A DNA stretch of 64,000 bases from CADEFX01 sp046154585 (GTDB taxonomy: Bacteria > Pseudomonadota > Alphaproteobacteria > Rhizobiales > Hyphomicrobiaceae), in NCBI GenBank assembly GCA_046154585.1, contig JBJXDX010000087.1, forward strand, positions 5,749 to 69,748. The letters run 5' to 3'. The position numbers were made by a program, and so were the translations under genes. How positions within the stretch are numbered: position 1 is the stretch's first letter; the number at the start of each line of letters is the position of its first letter. Of this stretch, positions 42,903 through 50,874 are shown piece by piece. The notes beneath the pieces are model-generated. The model ran no database searches and was not told the DNA's origin. It saw only the letters and a list, made by a program, of their open reading frames with translations.

Positions 42903-44332
42903 GGCTTGGTCTCCGCTGCCGCGGGCTGGGTGAAGGCTTGCAGCGCCGCCTTGAGGTTGCTTTCCGCATCGATCAAGAAATTGGCCGCCGTGACGACCTC
43001 TTCGCCTTCGGTCACGCCGTCGAGGATTTCGACCTGATCGCCACTGCGCATGCCGAGTTTCACGTGTCGCGGCTGAAACCGTCCTTCGCCTTTGGCAACG
43101 ATCACCACCTGGCGGGTGCCGCTGTCGATCACCGCCGAGGTGGGCACCACAAGCCGTGCCGCATCGTCTGCACCAGCGCGGATTTCAACGTCGGCATACA
43201 TCTCATGCTTGATGATGTGGTCGGGATTGCTGACCTCGATACGCGCTTTCGCCGTCCGAGTGCTCATGTCCAATTCGTGCAGCACGAACGTCACGCGTCC
43301 GTCGAATTGTTTGCCGGGAAAGGCCCGGAAGGTGACGGTCGCCGGCGAACCAACCTGCACGCGACCCAGGTCCTGTTCGGCGACGTCGGCGATCACCCAA
43401 ATGCTGGTCAAATCGGCAAGGCGGTAGAGCTCCTCACCGGCCTTTACCATCTGGCCCTCGATGGCGCGCTTTTGCATCACCACCCCAGTCACGGGTGAGG
43501 GCCAGTCGATCGCCATCTGCGGGTTGGGGTCTTTGCGCAGCGCCTCGATCACCGCGTCGGGTACGTCGAGGTTCCTGAGCTTCTGCAGGGCTCCGCTCTC
43601 ACTGCGCGGCCCGCCGCCAGGTATGGTGCTCGTGCGATAGTCCACCTGGGCCGATACCATCTGCGGGCTGTAGACGCGGAACAACTTGTCTCCCGCCCGG
43701 ACGTGCTTGCCGGTCTCGTTGACGTAGAGCTTCTCGATGAAGCCGTCGGCGCGCAGCGAGACGATACGCAAGCTTCGCTCATCCGGTTTTGCAGTGCCGG
43801 GTGAGCGGACAGCTTGCACCAGGCTTCGGCGCTCGACGGGCGCTGTGCGCACACCGGAACGCTGCATTTTGTCGAGACTGACGGTGACCGTGCCCGGCTC
43901 ATCCTCGCCTTCGTAGACGGGAATGTAGTCCATTCCCATCCAGTCCTTCTTGGGGACCGGCGACGTGTCGGCGAGCCCCATCGGATTGCGGTAGTAGAGA
44001 ACCTTGCGATTGCCGTCCTTCGCCTTGGCCGCCTGTTTGGGTTGGCTGTCTTTGAAGTCCGCTTCCTGGTCCTCGTACACGGCAAGGTAGTCGCGGCCGT
44101 CGGCGGTTTTCTTCGGCTCGGGCGAGAAATCCGCTTCGCCATCAGGATGCTTCCAGTACAGCACGGTGCGCCCCGCAGCTGGGCTTGGACCCTTGGCATC
44201 GGTGCCGTACGCAGTCTTCACCACTCCAACGGAGTGCAATGCGGGCCACGCGCCGGCTCCCAGTCGGTAGCCGGCGACGCCGCCGCCGAGGATCGCCATC
44301 AAGGCGATCCCCGCAATCACGGTTCGGAACAT
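42899..44332 (-). CDS. cusB: CusB-like periplasmic adaptor with two metal-binding domains
   Basis: A 477-residue membrane fusion protein. After an N-terminal anchor (about 5-25) come two tandem heavy-metal-binding domains: VLYWKHPDGEADFSPEPKK (about 58) and VLYYRNPMGLADTSPVPKKD (about 110), each ending in a YxxVYE-like stretch. The adaptor core follows, with a lipoyl/hairpin region (TAPVERRSLVQAVRSPGTAK) and a beta-barrel (LVVPTSAVIDSGTRQVVIVA). Most CusB proteins have one such N-terminal domain or none. It hands copper to CusA. The 3' end overlaps cusA by 4 bases. Confidence 0.92.
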   Translation of the reverse strand: MFRTVIAGIALMAILGGGVAGYRLGAGAWPALHSVGVVKTAYGTDAKGPSPAAGRTVLYWKHPDGEADFSPEPKKTADGRDYLAVYEDQEADFKDSQPKQAAKAKDGNRKVLYYRNPMGLADTSPVPKKDWMGMDYIPVYEGEDEPGTVTVSLDKMQRSGVRTAPVERRSLVQAVRSPGTAKPDERSLRIVSLRADGFIEKLYVNETGKHVRAGDKLFRVYSPQMVSAQVDYRTSTIPGGGPRSESGALQKLRNLDVPDAVIEALRKDPNPQMAIDWPSPVTGVVMQKRAIEGQMVKAGEELYRLADLTSIWVIADVAEQDLGRVQVGSPATVTFRAFPGKQFDGRVTFVLHELDMSTRTAKARIEVSNPDHIIKHEMYADVEIRAGADDAARLVVPTSAVIDSGTRQVVIVAKGEGRFQPRHVKLGMRSGDQVEILDGVTEGEEVVTAANFLIDAESNLKAALQAFTQPAAAETKP

Positions 44333-44339
44333 GGCTGGC

Positions 44340-44735
44340 CTACTTCGCCGTGAAGACGACGGTGCCCTGCACGGTTTCGGTCTCGCCCGGCACCTTGGCC
44401 ATCAGCTTGAAGGCCCAACCGCCCGCCATGGTGAAGTCGGCCTTGAATTTGTAGACGCCGGGCTGCGTCGATGGCATGGCCGCGTGCTTGGCCGTCATCT
44501 CACCCATACTGTCGGGTGACATGTCGAGACGCGTGCGAAACAGCACGGCCCCTTCGACCGGCTTGCCGGTCGCCTTGTTGCGTAGCCGTACGGCGAATTC
44601 GCTGTCCTTGCCGTTGCGGACGTCGACAGAAACGGGCTCGAACACATAGTCCGCGGGTCCGGCATAGGCGATGCGTGCACCCAAGCTGACAGCCAGAGCA
44701 GCGAGCAGCACCAAAAAGCGTGATCGGGTGATCAT
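44340..44735 (-). CDS. FixH/YtkA-like exported protein, copy 1
   Basis: A 131-residue secreted protein. A signal peptide (ending ARIAYAGPAD) is followed by an immunoglobulin-like YtkA/FixH domain with TRLDMSPDSMGEMTAKHAAM and FTMAGGWAFKLMAKVPG. Met- and His-rich stretches suggest copper contact. It precedes cusB by 7 bases on the same strand, so it is part of the cus operon. A paralogue lies at 45483. CopC-like metal carriage in the periplasm is likely but unproven. Confidence 0.8.
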   Translation of the reverse strand: MITRSRFLVLLAALAVSLGARIAYAGPADYVFEPVSVDVRNGKDSEFAVRLRNKATGKPVEGAVLFRTRLDMSPDSMGEMTAKHAAMPSTQPGVYKFKADFTMAGGWAFKLMAKVPGETETVQGTVVFTAK

Positions 44736-44839
44736 TGCAGAAACTTTCCTTCTCGAGTTTTATCTGCGCGAGGGTCGCGCACGATCAACGTGCCCCAAGC
44801 GGCATCCGCTAGCGCGGGCCGCCAAGACTCTTCGAGAAG

Positions 44840-45187
44840 TCAGGCTCTAGGAGGTCGCTTCTGTGGCTCAGGCCAACTGTCAGGAGTCCTGGTGGGCACA
44901 GCCGTGAGGAAGGCGGCTTCGGATAGATCAATCAAAACAGCGCTTTTGATGATCTCGCCATTGAGCTTGAAGCACTTGGCCAGGCAAAGATCACCTTGGC
45001 AGGGCGCCTTGGCATCGCAGCAGCCGCAGTCTTTCGACGCCTGCTTCGCGGCCTTGCTCGGGCAATCGGGCATGTCCATCATCGCGGCCGAATCCGCCTG
45101 CGCCGACGCCGCCATGGCGGCGCCGATCGGCGCGAGCGTGACACTCACCGCAATCAGAAGTGCTAGCAAAAAGCGGTGTAGAACCAA
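44840..45187 (-). CDS. Cys-rich exported protein, copy 1
   Basis: A 115-residue exported protein: signal peptide (1-26, ending GAAMAAS), then MMDMPDC and the cluster CGCCDAKAPCQGDLCLAKCF with seven cysteines within 30 residues. The C terminus (about 35 residues) is Pro/Arg-rich. A paralogue at 48709 conserves CxCCDAxxxCxxxxCxxxCF. I do not recognise a named family. The pattern suggests a periplasmic copper-binding protein. It lies in the minus-strand run leading to cusBA. Confidence 0.7.
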   Translation of the reverse strand: MVLHRFLLALLIAVSVTLAPIGAAMAASAQADSAAMMDMPDCPSKAAKQASKDCGCCDAKAPCQGDLCLAKCFKLNGEIIKSAVLIDLSEAAFLTAVPTRTPDSWPEPQKRPPRA

Positions 45188-45482
45188 AGCAACCTCCGGG
45201 CGCCACTATCCTCGGGATCGAGGCAGCGGGTCAAGCCAGCTGGTCCAGCAGCGGCTTCAATTTTACGTTTCTTTGATTGCGGACCCATGAAGAACCGGTT
45301 CCATCCGCAAGAAGCGCACATTAACAGTCCTTAACCTCCAAGGCCCGCCTGACGATCGAGCGTCCTCCCGTCCTCAGTGCCCTGACTACAACCGACGGCG
45401 GACGACCGCATCGACTGCTAAGAAGGCGAGCGTAGAAATGACGAGACACAGCAATAGAAGCGAGAGGCCAAAGTCCTCGCTC

Positions 45483-45878
45483 TTATTTGGCCTTGAACAC
45501 GATGGTTCTTTCCACGGTCTCGGCCTCGCCCGGCAGTTTGGCCACCAGCTTGAGTGCCCACCCGCCGGACATGGTGAGGTCGGTGCGGAACCTGTAGAGC
45601 CCCGGCTCTGTCGATGGCCGCGGAATGGGCTTGGCGGTCATCATTTCCATGCCGTCAGGCGACATATCGAGGCGTGTGTGCACGAGCACGATGCCCTCGA
45701 CGGGATTCCCGGTCGGTTTGTGGGTGACGCGCACGGCCAGCTCGCTGCCCGCGCCGCTTTTCACGTCAACGTTCACGGGTTCGAACGCATAGTCGTTCAC
45801 GCTGTCGCGGGCCTGTGCGGCTACTCCTGCAAGAGCGACTGCTAATAGTGTGGTCACAAGTGTCTTCGCTGCGCGCAT
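45483..45878 (-). CDS. FixH/YtkA-like exported protein, copy 2
   Basis: A 131-residue paralogue of the protein at 44340, with the same length and layout: signal peptide (MRAAKTLVTTLLAVALAG), TRLDMSPDGMEMMTAKPIPR and LTMSGGWALKLVAKLPGE. The ATG at 45878 starts at the signal peptide; an upstream start in the same frame would spoil it. The two copies are moderately diverged, so the duplication is old. It lies downstream of the ECF-type promoter at 46166-46193. Confidence 0.8.
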   Translation of the reverse strand: MRAAKTLVTTLLAVALAGVAAQARDSVNDYAFEPVNVDVKSGAGSELAVRVTHKPTGNPVEGIVLVHTRLDMSPDGMEMMTAKPIPRPSTEPGLYRFRTDLTMSGGWALKLVAKLPGEAETVERTIVFKAK

Positions 45879-45948
45879 TTGCTCGATTTCCTGGATTGGA
45901 CGCACATCCGTGTTGCGCCCCGGGCGTTGCTGGGTTGGGTCGTGAGGA

Positions 45949-46074
45949 TTATCGTCCGCCGCCATGGGTCGAGCTCGGGGGACCATGGTTGGAAGAGCCG
46001 AAGGGACGGTCAGCCGAGGCGGGTGTTGCCGCGAGACCAGCGAGAACTAAAGCTAAGGCAAAAAGCGTCTTCAT
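45949..46074 (-). CDS. tiny exported peptide
   Basis: A 41-residue product that is mostly signal peptide (MKTLFALALVLAGLAATPAS) with a mature part of about 20 residues rich in Gly, Ser and His (RPFGSSNHGPPSSTHGGG). ATG 46074 is the start with a proper signal sequence. It is the first gene after the ECF-type promoter at 46166-46193. His-rich tails of this kind could bind Cu(II) or Ni(II). No family recognised. Confidence 0.55.
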   Translation of the reverse strand: MKTLFALALVLAGLAATPASADRPFGSSNHGPPSSTHGGGR

Positions 46075-46165
46075 AGTTGTGCTCCATTCAAGTTGTCTGA
46101 GTGACGGTCGGCGGATCAGGACGAGAGATCGCCAACATTGAAGTGCGGTTGCGCTTCTGACCGTG

Positions 46166-46193
46166 AGTTCGAGCAATTCGATAAGTCGGTTAC
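46166..46193 (-). promoter_or_regulatory. ECF-type promoter of minus-strand copper operon
   Basis: GTAACC (46193-46188), 16 bases, CGAACT (46171-46166) on the minus strand. The same elements and spacing lie ahead of the sigma gene and of the small membrane protein gene at 47823. It is about 90 bases upstream of the tiny peptide gene that starts the run towards cusBA. Confidence 0.75.
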
Positions 46194-46376
46194 GTCTTCA
46201 CGCTGACGTGATCACGGCTCTTGCGCAGAAGAGCTTGGGTGTCTTGGCAACTCGGGAAAAGCGAGTTGAGCAATGAGAGAGTGCGGCCGCGTCGAACATT
46301 GACGACTAAGAACCCAGATCGGAAGCGGGGTAATTGCGCTTTCGCGTTAATTCATCGCGTTTAGCCTTGCAGTGCT

Positions 46377-46404
46377 GTAACCGAACTCCGTTCGCCTGCG
46401 AATA
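46377..46404 (+). promoter_or_regulatory. ECF-type promoter of the sigma factor gene
   Basis: GTAACC (46377-46382), 16 bases, CGAATA (46399-46404), just 18 bases before the ATG of the sigma factor gene. It matches the promoter type reported for SigF-like ECF factors (GTAACC-N16-CGAA) and implies autoregulation. Confidence 0.75.
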
Positions 46405-46422
46405 ACAAGGCAAGTGCCACCC

Positions 46423-46977
46423 ATGCCAGCCAACGAGGCCGAGCTTAAGGAGTTGATGAGGGCCGGCCTCGACGGCGATGCAGCCGCGTATCGTCTGCTT
46501 CTCGAGCAGTTGAGCGCGCGGTTGCGCGCGTATTTCAAGGGTAGACTGGCGCGCATGGGCCGATGCGCGGCCGAGGCCGAGGATCTGGTGCAAGAGGCAC
46601 TGATGGGGATGCACACGCGCCGCCATACCTATGACCGCGATGAGCCGCTGACGCCTTGGGTCTATGCCATCGCGCGCTACAAGCTCATCGACCATCTGCG
46701 CCGGACGCAGTCCATCCAAACCGACGTGCCCATCGAGGATGCGGAAGAAATCCTGGCGAACGATGATCATGGCAGCGCAGAGAGCGCCCATGATCTGCAG
46801 AAGCTGCTTAGTAGCCTGCCCAACAAAATGCGGCGCGCCATCGAGTGCGTGAAGCTCGAGGGGCTGAGCGTCGCTGAAGCCGCTAGGCGGTGCGGCATGT
46901 CGGAATCGGCGGTCAAGGTCAATGTCCATCGCGGCTTGAAGGCGCTTGCTGCATCGATGCGCGAGAAACGAGAATGA
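46423..46977 (+). CDS. ECF sigma factor, SigF-like
   Basis: A 184-residue sigma-70 family protein. Region 2 (about 18-90) includes AEAEDLVQEALMGMHTRRHT and TPWVYAIARYKLIDHLRR; region 4 (about 125-178) includes SLPNKMRRAIECVKLEGLSV and the recognition helix SESAVKVNVHRGLKAL. The ATG at 46423 is chosen over a GTG 9 bases upstream. The next gene, overlapping by 4 bases, is its membrane anti-sigma factor. In Caulobacter the SigF/NrsF pair answers metal stress, so a role in copper response here is likely. Confidence 0.92.
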   Translation: MPANEAELKELMRAGLDGDAAAYRLLLEQLSARLRAYFKGRLARMGRCAAEAEDLVQEALMGMHTRRHTYDRDEPLTPWVYAIARYKLIDHLRRTQSIQTDVPIEDAEEILANDDHGSAESAHDLQKLLSSLPNKMRRAIECVKLEGLSVAEAARRCGMSESAVKVNVHRGLKALAASMREKRE

Positions 46978-47615
46978 AGACGGATGACCTGATTGCCATG
47001 CTCGGTCGGAATGTCGAGCCGGTCGGACGCGGACAAGTGCGACGCGCAGTGCTCACAGCCGCCCTGATCGGTGCTGCCGCGGCGCTCGCCGCAATGTTCG
47101 TCCTGTTTGGTGCCCGGATGGACCTCAGTGACGCGCGAGCCATCGCATACCTGCTGTTGAAGCTGGCTTTCACGATGGCAACCGTCGCTATCGCGTCGAT
47201 CTATTTGATCAAGCTCGCAGCTCCTGGCGGAGAACAACGAGCACCCATCGCGTTGGCGGCGGCGCCATTTACCGTGGTCATTTTGCTTGCGGTGATCAGT
47301 CTCGCGTTCGCTCCCCTCGCGCACTGGAAGGACATGGCCGTTGGCGACCGATGGCTGGAATGTCTTCTATCCATTCCCATCATCGCCATCGTCCCATTTG
47401 CCGTGATCGTCTGGACGGTGCGCAAGATGGCACCGACAGATCTCACGCGTGCGGGTGCCCTGGTCGGCCTCGTCGCTGGCGGGATCAGTGCGACCGGCTA
47501 CGCACTCCATTGCACTGACGATTCGCTGTCGTTCGTTGCTCTGTGGTATGGTGGTACAATGGCTCTGTGCACCCTTGCTGGGGCGAAACTCGGTCCGCGC
47601 TTGCTGCGCTGGTAA
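46974..47615 (+). CDS. NrsF-like membrane anti-sigma factor (DUF1109)
   Basis: A 213-residue protein with a short cytoplasmic N terminus (MKTDDLIAMLGRNVEP), which should hold the sigma factor, and six membrane helices. The motif SATGYALHCTDDSLSFVALW with its cysteine, and further cysteines in RWLECLLS and MALCTLAG, fit NrsF, in which cysteines take part in metal sensing. It is coupled to the sigma gene by an ATGA overlap. Copper or another metal would release the sigma factor (inference). Confidence 0.9.
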   Translation: MKTDDLIAMLGRNVEPVGRGQVRRAVLTAALIGAAAALAAMFVLFGARMDLSDARAIAYLLLKLAFTMATVAIASIYLIKLAAPGGEQRAPIALAAAPFTVVILLAVISLAFAPLAHWKDMAVGDRWLECLLSIPIIAIVPFAVIVWTVRKMAPTDLTRAGALVGLVAGGISATGYALHCTDDSLSFVALWYGGTMALCTLAGAKLGPRLLRW

Positions 47616-47727
47616 ACCAGCCGTGCTGCTGCAAGCTTTTTCGGGCCGGAAGCCGTTGCGCGCTGACGCTGCGTACAAGTCGACTGCCGCAAGTGTCCAG
47701 CGCCGAATTTCACGACACCGTGAGGTC

Positions 47728-47755
47728 GTAACCGGTCGCCCCAATCTCGCGAACT
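47728..47755 (+). promoter_or_regulatory. ECF-type promoter of small membrane protein cluster
   Basis: GTAACC (47728-47733), 16 bases, CGAACT (47750-47755), 68 bases before the ATG of the 46-residue protein at 47823. It is the third site of this type within 1.6 kb. Confidence 0.75.
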
Positions 47756-47822
47756 CCCAGATAGTGGTGGTCGCAACCGACGATCGCCCGACATCGGAAA
47801 CCCAACAACGCGAGTGATCAAC

Positions 47823-47963
47823 ATGGAAACGGTTTTGAATTGTGGTCCGCATGGCTGGGCGATGATCGCCAGCGCGGCCTTCGCCTACGGGTTGCTGGCC
47901 TTGGCCGGCGCTGCACTGATCAAGTACATCTTCTTTGCAAAGCCCGCCGCGACGCCTGTCTGA
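47823..47963 (+). CDS. small one-helix membrane protein
   Basis: A 46-residue protein: short N terminus with one Cys and one His (NCGPHGW), a membrane helix (about 14-33) and the end ALIKYIFFAKPAATPV. It lies 68 bases behind an ECF-type promoter. The AALIKY ending recurs in the products at 48432 and, frameshifted, at 39628. I know of no assigned function. A small subunit or modulator of a metal transport or respiratory complex is possible. Confidence 0.6.
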   Translation: METVLNCGPHGWAMIASAAFAYGLLALAGAALIKYIFFAKPAATPV

Positions 47964-48032
47964 CGAGCCCCTGGCCTTCCGATCACCGGAAGGTCAGGCA
48001 CCTCCCTCCCTGCCCATCTGGAGCGAATAGCG

Positions 48033-48323
48033 ATGACAACCACTCATGAGTCCACCACCATTGCCGTCAACAACCCTGATCGCGTCCGCCGCCACACCGC
48101 CCGCCGGTTCCTCGGTCGGCACGGCCTGCTGATTGCGGGCGTCCTGACGGTAGCCGTCGCAGCCGTCGCGGTGAGTCAGAATTGGATCGCGACAGCCAAT
48201 CTGCTGCCGCTCCTCTTCACGCTGCCGTGCGTCCTGATGATGCTCAGGTGCATGAGTCACGGCCAGCGGACAGAGAATGTGCCGAGCCCCGCCCCCTCGG
48301 AGATACCGCCCGCGCGTGATTAG
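48033..48323 (+). CDS. small two-helix membrane protein with Met/Cys motif
   Basis: A 96-residue protein with a polar N terminus and two membrane helices (about 31-50 and 56-70). The second ends in LPCVLMMLRCMSHG, with two Cys, three Met and one His in 14 residues, a likely Cu(I) site. The C terminus is Pro-rich and soluble. It resembles the small DUF2933-like proteins of copper loci only in layout, so no family is claimed. It is 69 bases downstream of the 46-residue protein gene and probably cotranscribed. Confidence 0.6.
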   Translation: MTTTHESTTIAVNNPDRVRRHTARRFLGRHGLLIAGVLTVAVAAVAVSQNWIATANLLPLLFTLPCVLMMLRCMSHGQRTENVPSPAPSEIPPARD

Positions 48324-48431
48324 GCGTAGCGATCTGGACTGGTTACGCGCGGGCCGCAGCCGATTGCCACATTACCCGCACTCCGAGGGTCGGCCGCGAA
48401 ACACTTTATCGGCAGCGGGAGGATTTGAAAG

Positions 48432-48635
48432 ATGATGAACCTATGGAGGATCGTTCTATTCGGCGGGCTAGTTCAGACTTTGCCTGGTGTCGAGCGCGCT
48501 CTGGCTCAAGCTGGCCAAAGCCCGGTTCCCGTGGAATGGCAGATGTCGTGGCCGATGGTGGCCGGCTGTGCCCTCATCGTTATCGTGCTGCTGCTCGCCG
48601 CCGCAGCGCTCATCAAGTATCTGGTGTTCAGGTGA
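48432..48635 (+). CDS. small exported or membrane protein, ALIKYL family
   Basis: A 67-residue protein with a signal-like N terminus (MMNLWRIVLFGGLVQTLPG, cleavage plausible at ALAQAG), then EWQMSWPMVAG and a membrane helix ending ALIKYLVFR. The last segment is close to that of the 46-residue protein at 47823. ATG 48432 and 48435 are both possible starts. Confidence 0.6.
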   Translation: MMNLWRIVLFGGLVQTLPGVERALAQAGQSPVPVEWQMSWPMVAGCALIVIVLLLAAAALIKYLVFR

Positions 48636-48708
48636 ATGTCAGGTGCCTCCCCAAGGCACACTAAGCTGTGAGTTGACGAGAACACGATCGGGGCGTAGCG
48701 ATTCAGGC

Positions 48709-49026
48709 ATGCGCATTTGCAGACTCATTCTTGTTGTGCTGCTCGCGGCGAGCTTAACATTGCCGCCGGTGTCGGCGGCAATAGCGGTGGCCTATGCGGC
48801 CAAGACAGAAATGAGCATGTCCGCGGCGGGCGAGCGCTGCGCCTGCTGCGACGCGGCGCAAAAGTGCGCCACCGACGCCTGCGTCATCAAATGCTTCAAC
48901 CTGACTGCCGTTTCAGTTGACGGCCCGCCCCTTCTGCGGCCCTCGCATCAGGTTGTTGTCGATATGGGCATGGCGACCTTGTCGCCGTTCTCCCTCCGAC
49001 CAGATCCACCTCCCCCTAGGTTCTAG
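48709..49026 (+). CDS. Cys-rich exported protein, copy 2
   Basis: A 105-residue paralogue of the protein at 44840. A signal peptide (1-29) is followed by the cluster CACCDAAQKCATDACVIKCF, with the same cysteine spacing as copy 1. The C terminus (SFSLRPDPPPPRF) is Pro-rich, as in copy 1. Start ATG 48709 gives the full signal peptide. It ends the group of small genes behind the ECF promoter at 47728. Copper binding is inferred from cysteine content and context. Confidence 0.7.
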   Translation: MRICRLILVVLLAASLTLPPVSAAIAVAYAAKTEMSMSAAGERCACCDAAQKCATDACVIKCFNLTAVSVDGPPLLRPSHQVVVDMGMATLSPFSLRPDPPPPRF

Positions 49027-49166
49027 TCTCGGCTTACGCGCGGATTGTGCCGACCTCGCTTGCAGGCGGCGCGGTGCTTGCGCGTCCCCATCGCACCGCA
49101 AACGCATCATGCGCGAAAAGCGCGAGGTGCTTGCGCCGAGACAATGAGAACAATGGAGTAGGTAAG

Positions 49167-49382
49167 ATGAAATACCTTGTTATGGGAGCACTGCTTGCAT
49201 TGAGCATCCCCATCAGTATCGGGGTAGCCAACGCGGGCCTGTTTGAGGACCTAAGGAACAGCGCCCCGCGGTCTAGTGTCGTGCTCGAGGAGCCCGACGC
49301 TGTAATTCAGCACCACAACGCCAACCACAGTTTGGGGCCTTGTGGGCTCCTTCCTTGTCCGCCAAAGGACACCGGTAGGTAG
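49167..49382 (+). CDS. small exported protein before multicopper oxidase
   Basis: A 71-residue exported protein: signal peptide (MKYLVMGALLALSIPISIGV, ending NAG), then an acidic mature part with QHHNANHS and CGLLPCPP. GGAGTAGGTAAG lies just before the ATG. It sits 63 bases ahead of the multicopper oxidase gene. The two His and two Cys could bind metal. No family recognised. Confidence 0.6.
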   Translation: MKYLVMGALLALSIPISIGVANAGLFEDLRNSAPRSSVVLEEPDAVIQHHNANHSLGPCGLLPCPPKDTGR

Positions 49383-49445
49383 CAACTCTCTCCCGGCAGG
49401 CTGGCGGTTCTCGCCGCCGGTCTGCCCCTCCAACGAGGTGACGAC

Positions 49446-50867
49446 ATGTCTCGATCGGAGACTGCGGATCTCACGCGCCGCTCGCTCTTGTCGGGTGCTA
49501 CGGGTCTCGCGTGCGCCGTTTTGTTGCCGCGGCCAGCTCTGGCCAATCCAGATTTCAAGCTGATTCCAAAGTCGACCAAAATCCGGCTTGTTGGCGAGCC
49601 GCATCCTGACACGGCCGTCTGGGCGTACAACGACTTGGTCCCTGGTCCGCCGATACGCATGCGGCAGGGAGACCGATTGAAGATCGCGGTCCAGAATCAA
49701 CTGGCAGAAGAAACCACCGTGCATTTCCATGGCATCCGTCTGCCCAATGCCATGGACGGGGTTCCGCATTTGACGCAGACGCCGATCGCGCCGGGCACTG
49801 AGTTCGTCTACGAGTTCGATCTGCCTGACGCTGGCACCTACTGGTATCACCCGCATCAGAACAGCGCGGAGCAGGTGGGGCGCGGGCTGTGCGGAGCGTT
49901 GATTGTCGAGGAGCGAGACCCGATCCGCGTCGACCGCGACATCGCCTGGTTGCTGCAGGACTGGCGCATGCGTCCCGATGCACAAATCAGTGACGACTTC
50001 CGCAACATGCACGACATGGCGCACAATGGCCGCGTCGGCAACACGGTGACCATCAACGGCCGAGTCCGCGATACCTTCGCGGTCCGCAGCGGCGAGCGTA
50101 TCCGCCTTCGGCTCATCAACGGTGCCAATGCCCGCATCTTCGGCCTCAGCTTCGCCGGTCATCGGCCACGCGTGATCGCGCTCGATGGCCAGCCGGTGGA
50201 GCCGCACGAGCCATCCGACGGACGCATCATCCTGGCTCCGGCGATGCGCGTCGATCTCATCCTGGACATGGTGGCTAAGCCCGGTGCGCGCTTCCAGGTC
50301 GTCGACGATTTCTATCGCGGGCTCGACTACCGCCTCACCGAACTCGCCTACGCAGACGCACCGTACCGCGACAGCGTCATCGACACGCCGATCGCGTTGG
50401 CGGCCAACACCATGCCCGAGCCCGACGTTAACGGCGCGCAACGCCATGAGATCACGTTCAATGGCGGCATGATGGGTCAGATGATGACGCGCGATCGCAG
50501 CATGGGTGGCATGAGCATGCGCGACATGATGCATAGCGGCAAGATCTGGTTCATCAACGGCGTGGCAACGCTCGGACACGTGATGAATCCAATGCTCACC
50601 CTCAGCCGCGGCCGCTCCTATGTGTTGGCCATGGTCAACGAGACGGCCTGGTGGCATCCCATGCATCTGCACGGTCATGCCTTCCGGGTGATCAGCCGCA
50701 ACGGCACGCCCACGCGCTATCGCGAATGGCAGGATACTGTGCTGATGGCGCCGCGCGAAACGGTGGAAGTCGCCTTCGTTGCCGACAATCCGGGCGACTG
50801 GATGTTTCACTGCCATATCCTGGAACACCAGGAGAGCGGCATGGTGGGTGTGATCCGAGTCACGTAA
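49446..50867 (+). CDS. multicopper oxidase, CueO-like
   Basis: A 473-residue periplasmic oxidase with a Tat signal (TRRSLLSGATGLACAV). Copper motifs are in order: HFHG (about 99), WYHPHQN (about 138), HPMHLHGHAF (about 402) and HCHILEHQESGM (about 455). A Met-rich insert (GGMMGQMMTRDRSMGGMSMR, about 340) is typical of Cu(I) oxidases such as CueO. It oxidises Cu(I) to less toxic Cu(II). The DUF411 gene follows 7 bases later, so the two form an operon. Confidence 0.92.
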   Translation: MSRSETADLTRRSLLSGATGLACAVLLPRPALANPDFKLIPKSTKIRLVGEPHPDTAVWAYNDLVPGPPIRMRQGDRLKIAVQNQLAEETTVHFHGIRLPNAMDGVPHLTQTPIAPGTEFVYEFDLPDAGTYWYHPHQNSAEQVGRGLCGALIVEERDPIRVDRDIAWLLQDWRMRPDAQISDDFRNMHDMAHNGRVGNTVTINGRVRDTFAVRSGERIRLRLINGANARIFGLSFAGHRPRVIALDGQPVEPHEPSDGRIILAPAMRVDLILDMVAKPGARFQVVDDFYRGLDYRLTELAYADAPYRDSVIDTPIALAANTMPEPDVNGAQRHEITFNGGMMGQMMTRDRSMGGMSMRDMMHSGKIWFINGVATLGHVMNPMLTLSRGRSYVLAMVNETAWWHPMHLHGHAFRVISRNGTPTRYREWQDTVLMAPRETVEVAFVADNPGDWMFHCHILEHQESGMVGVIRVT

Positions 50868-50874
50868 GGGAGAA

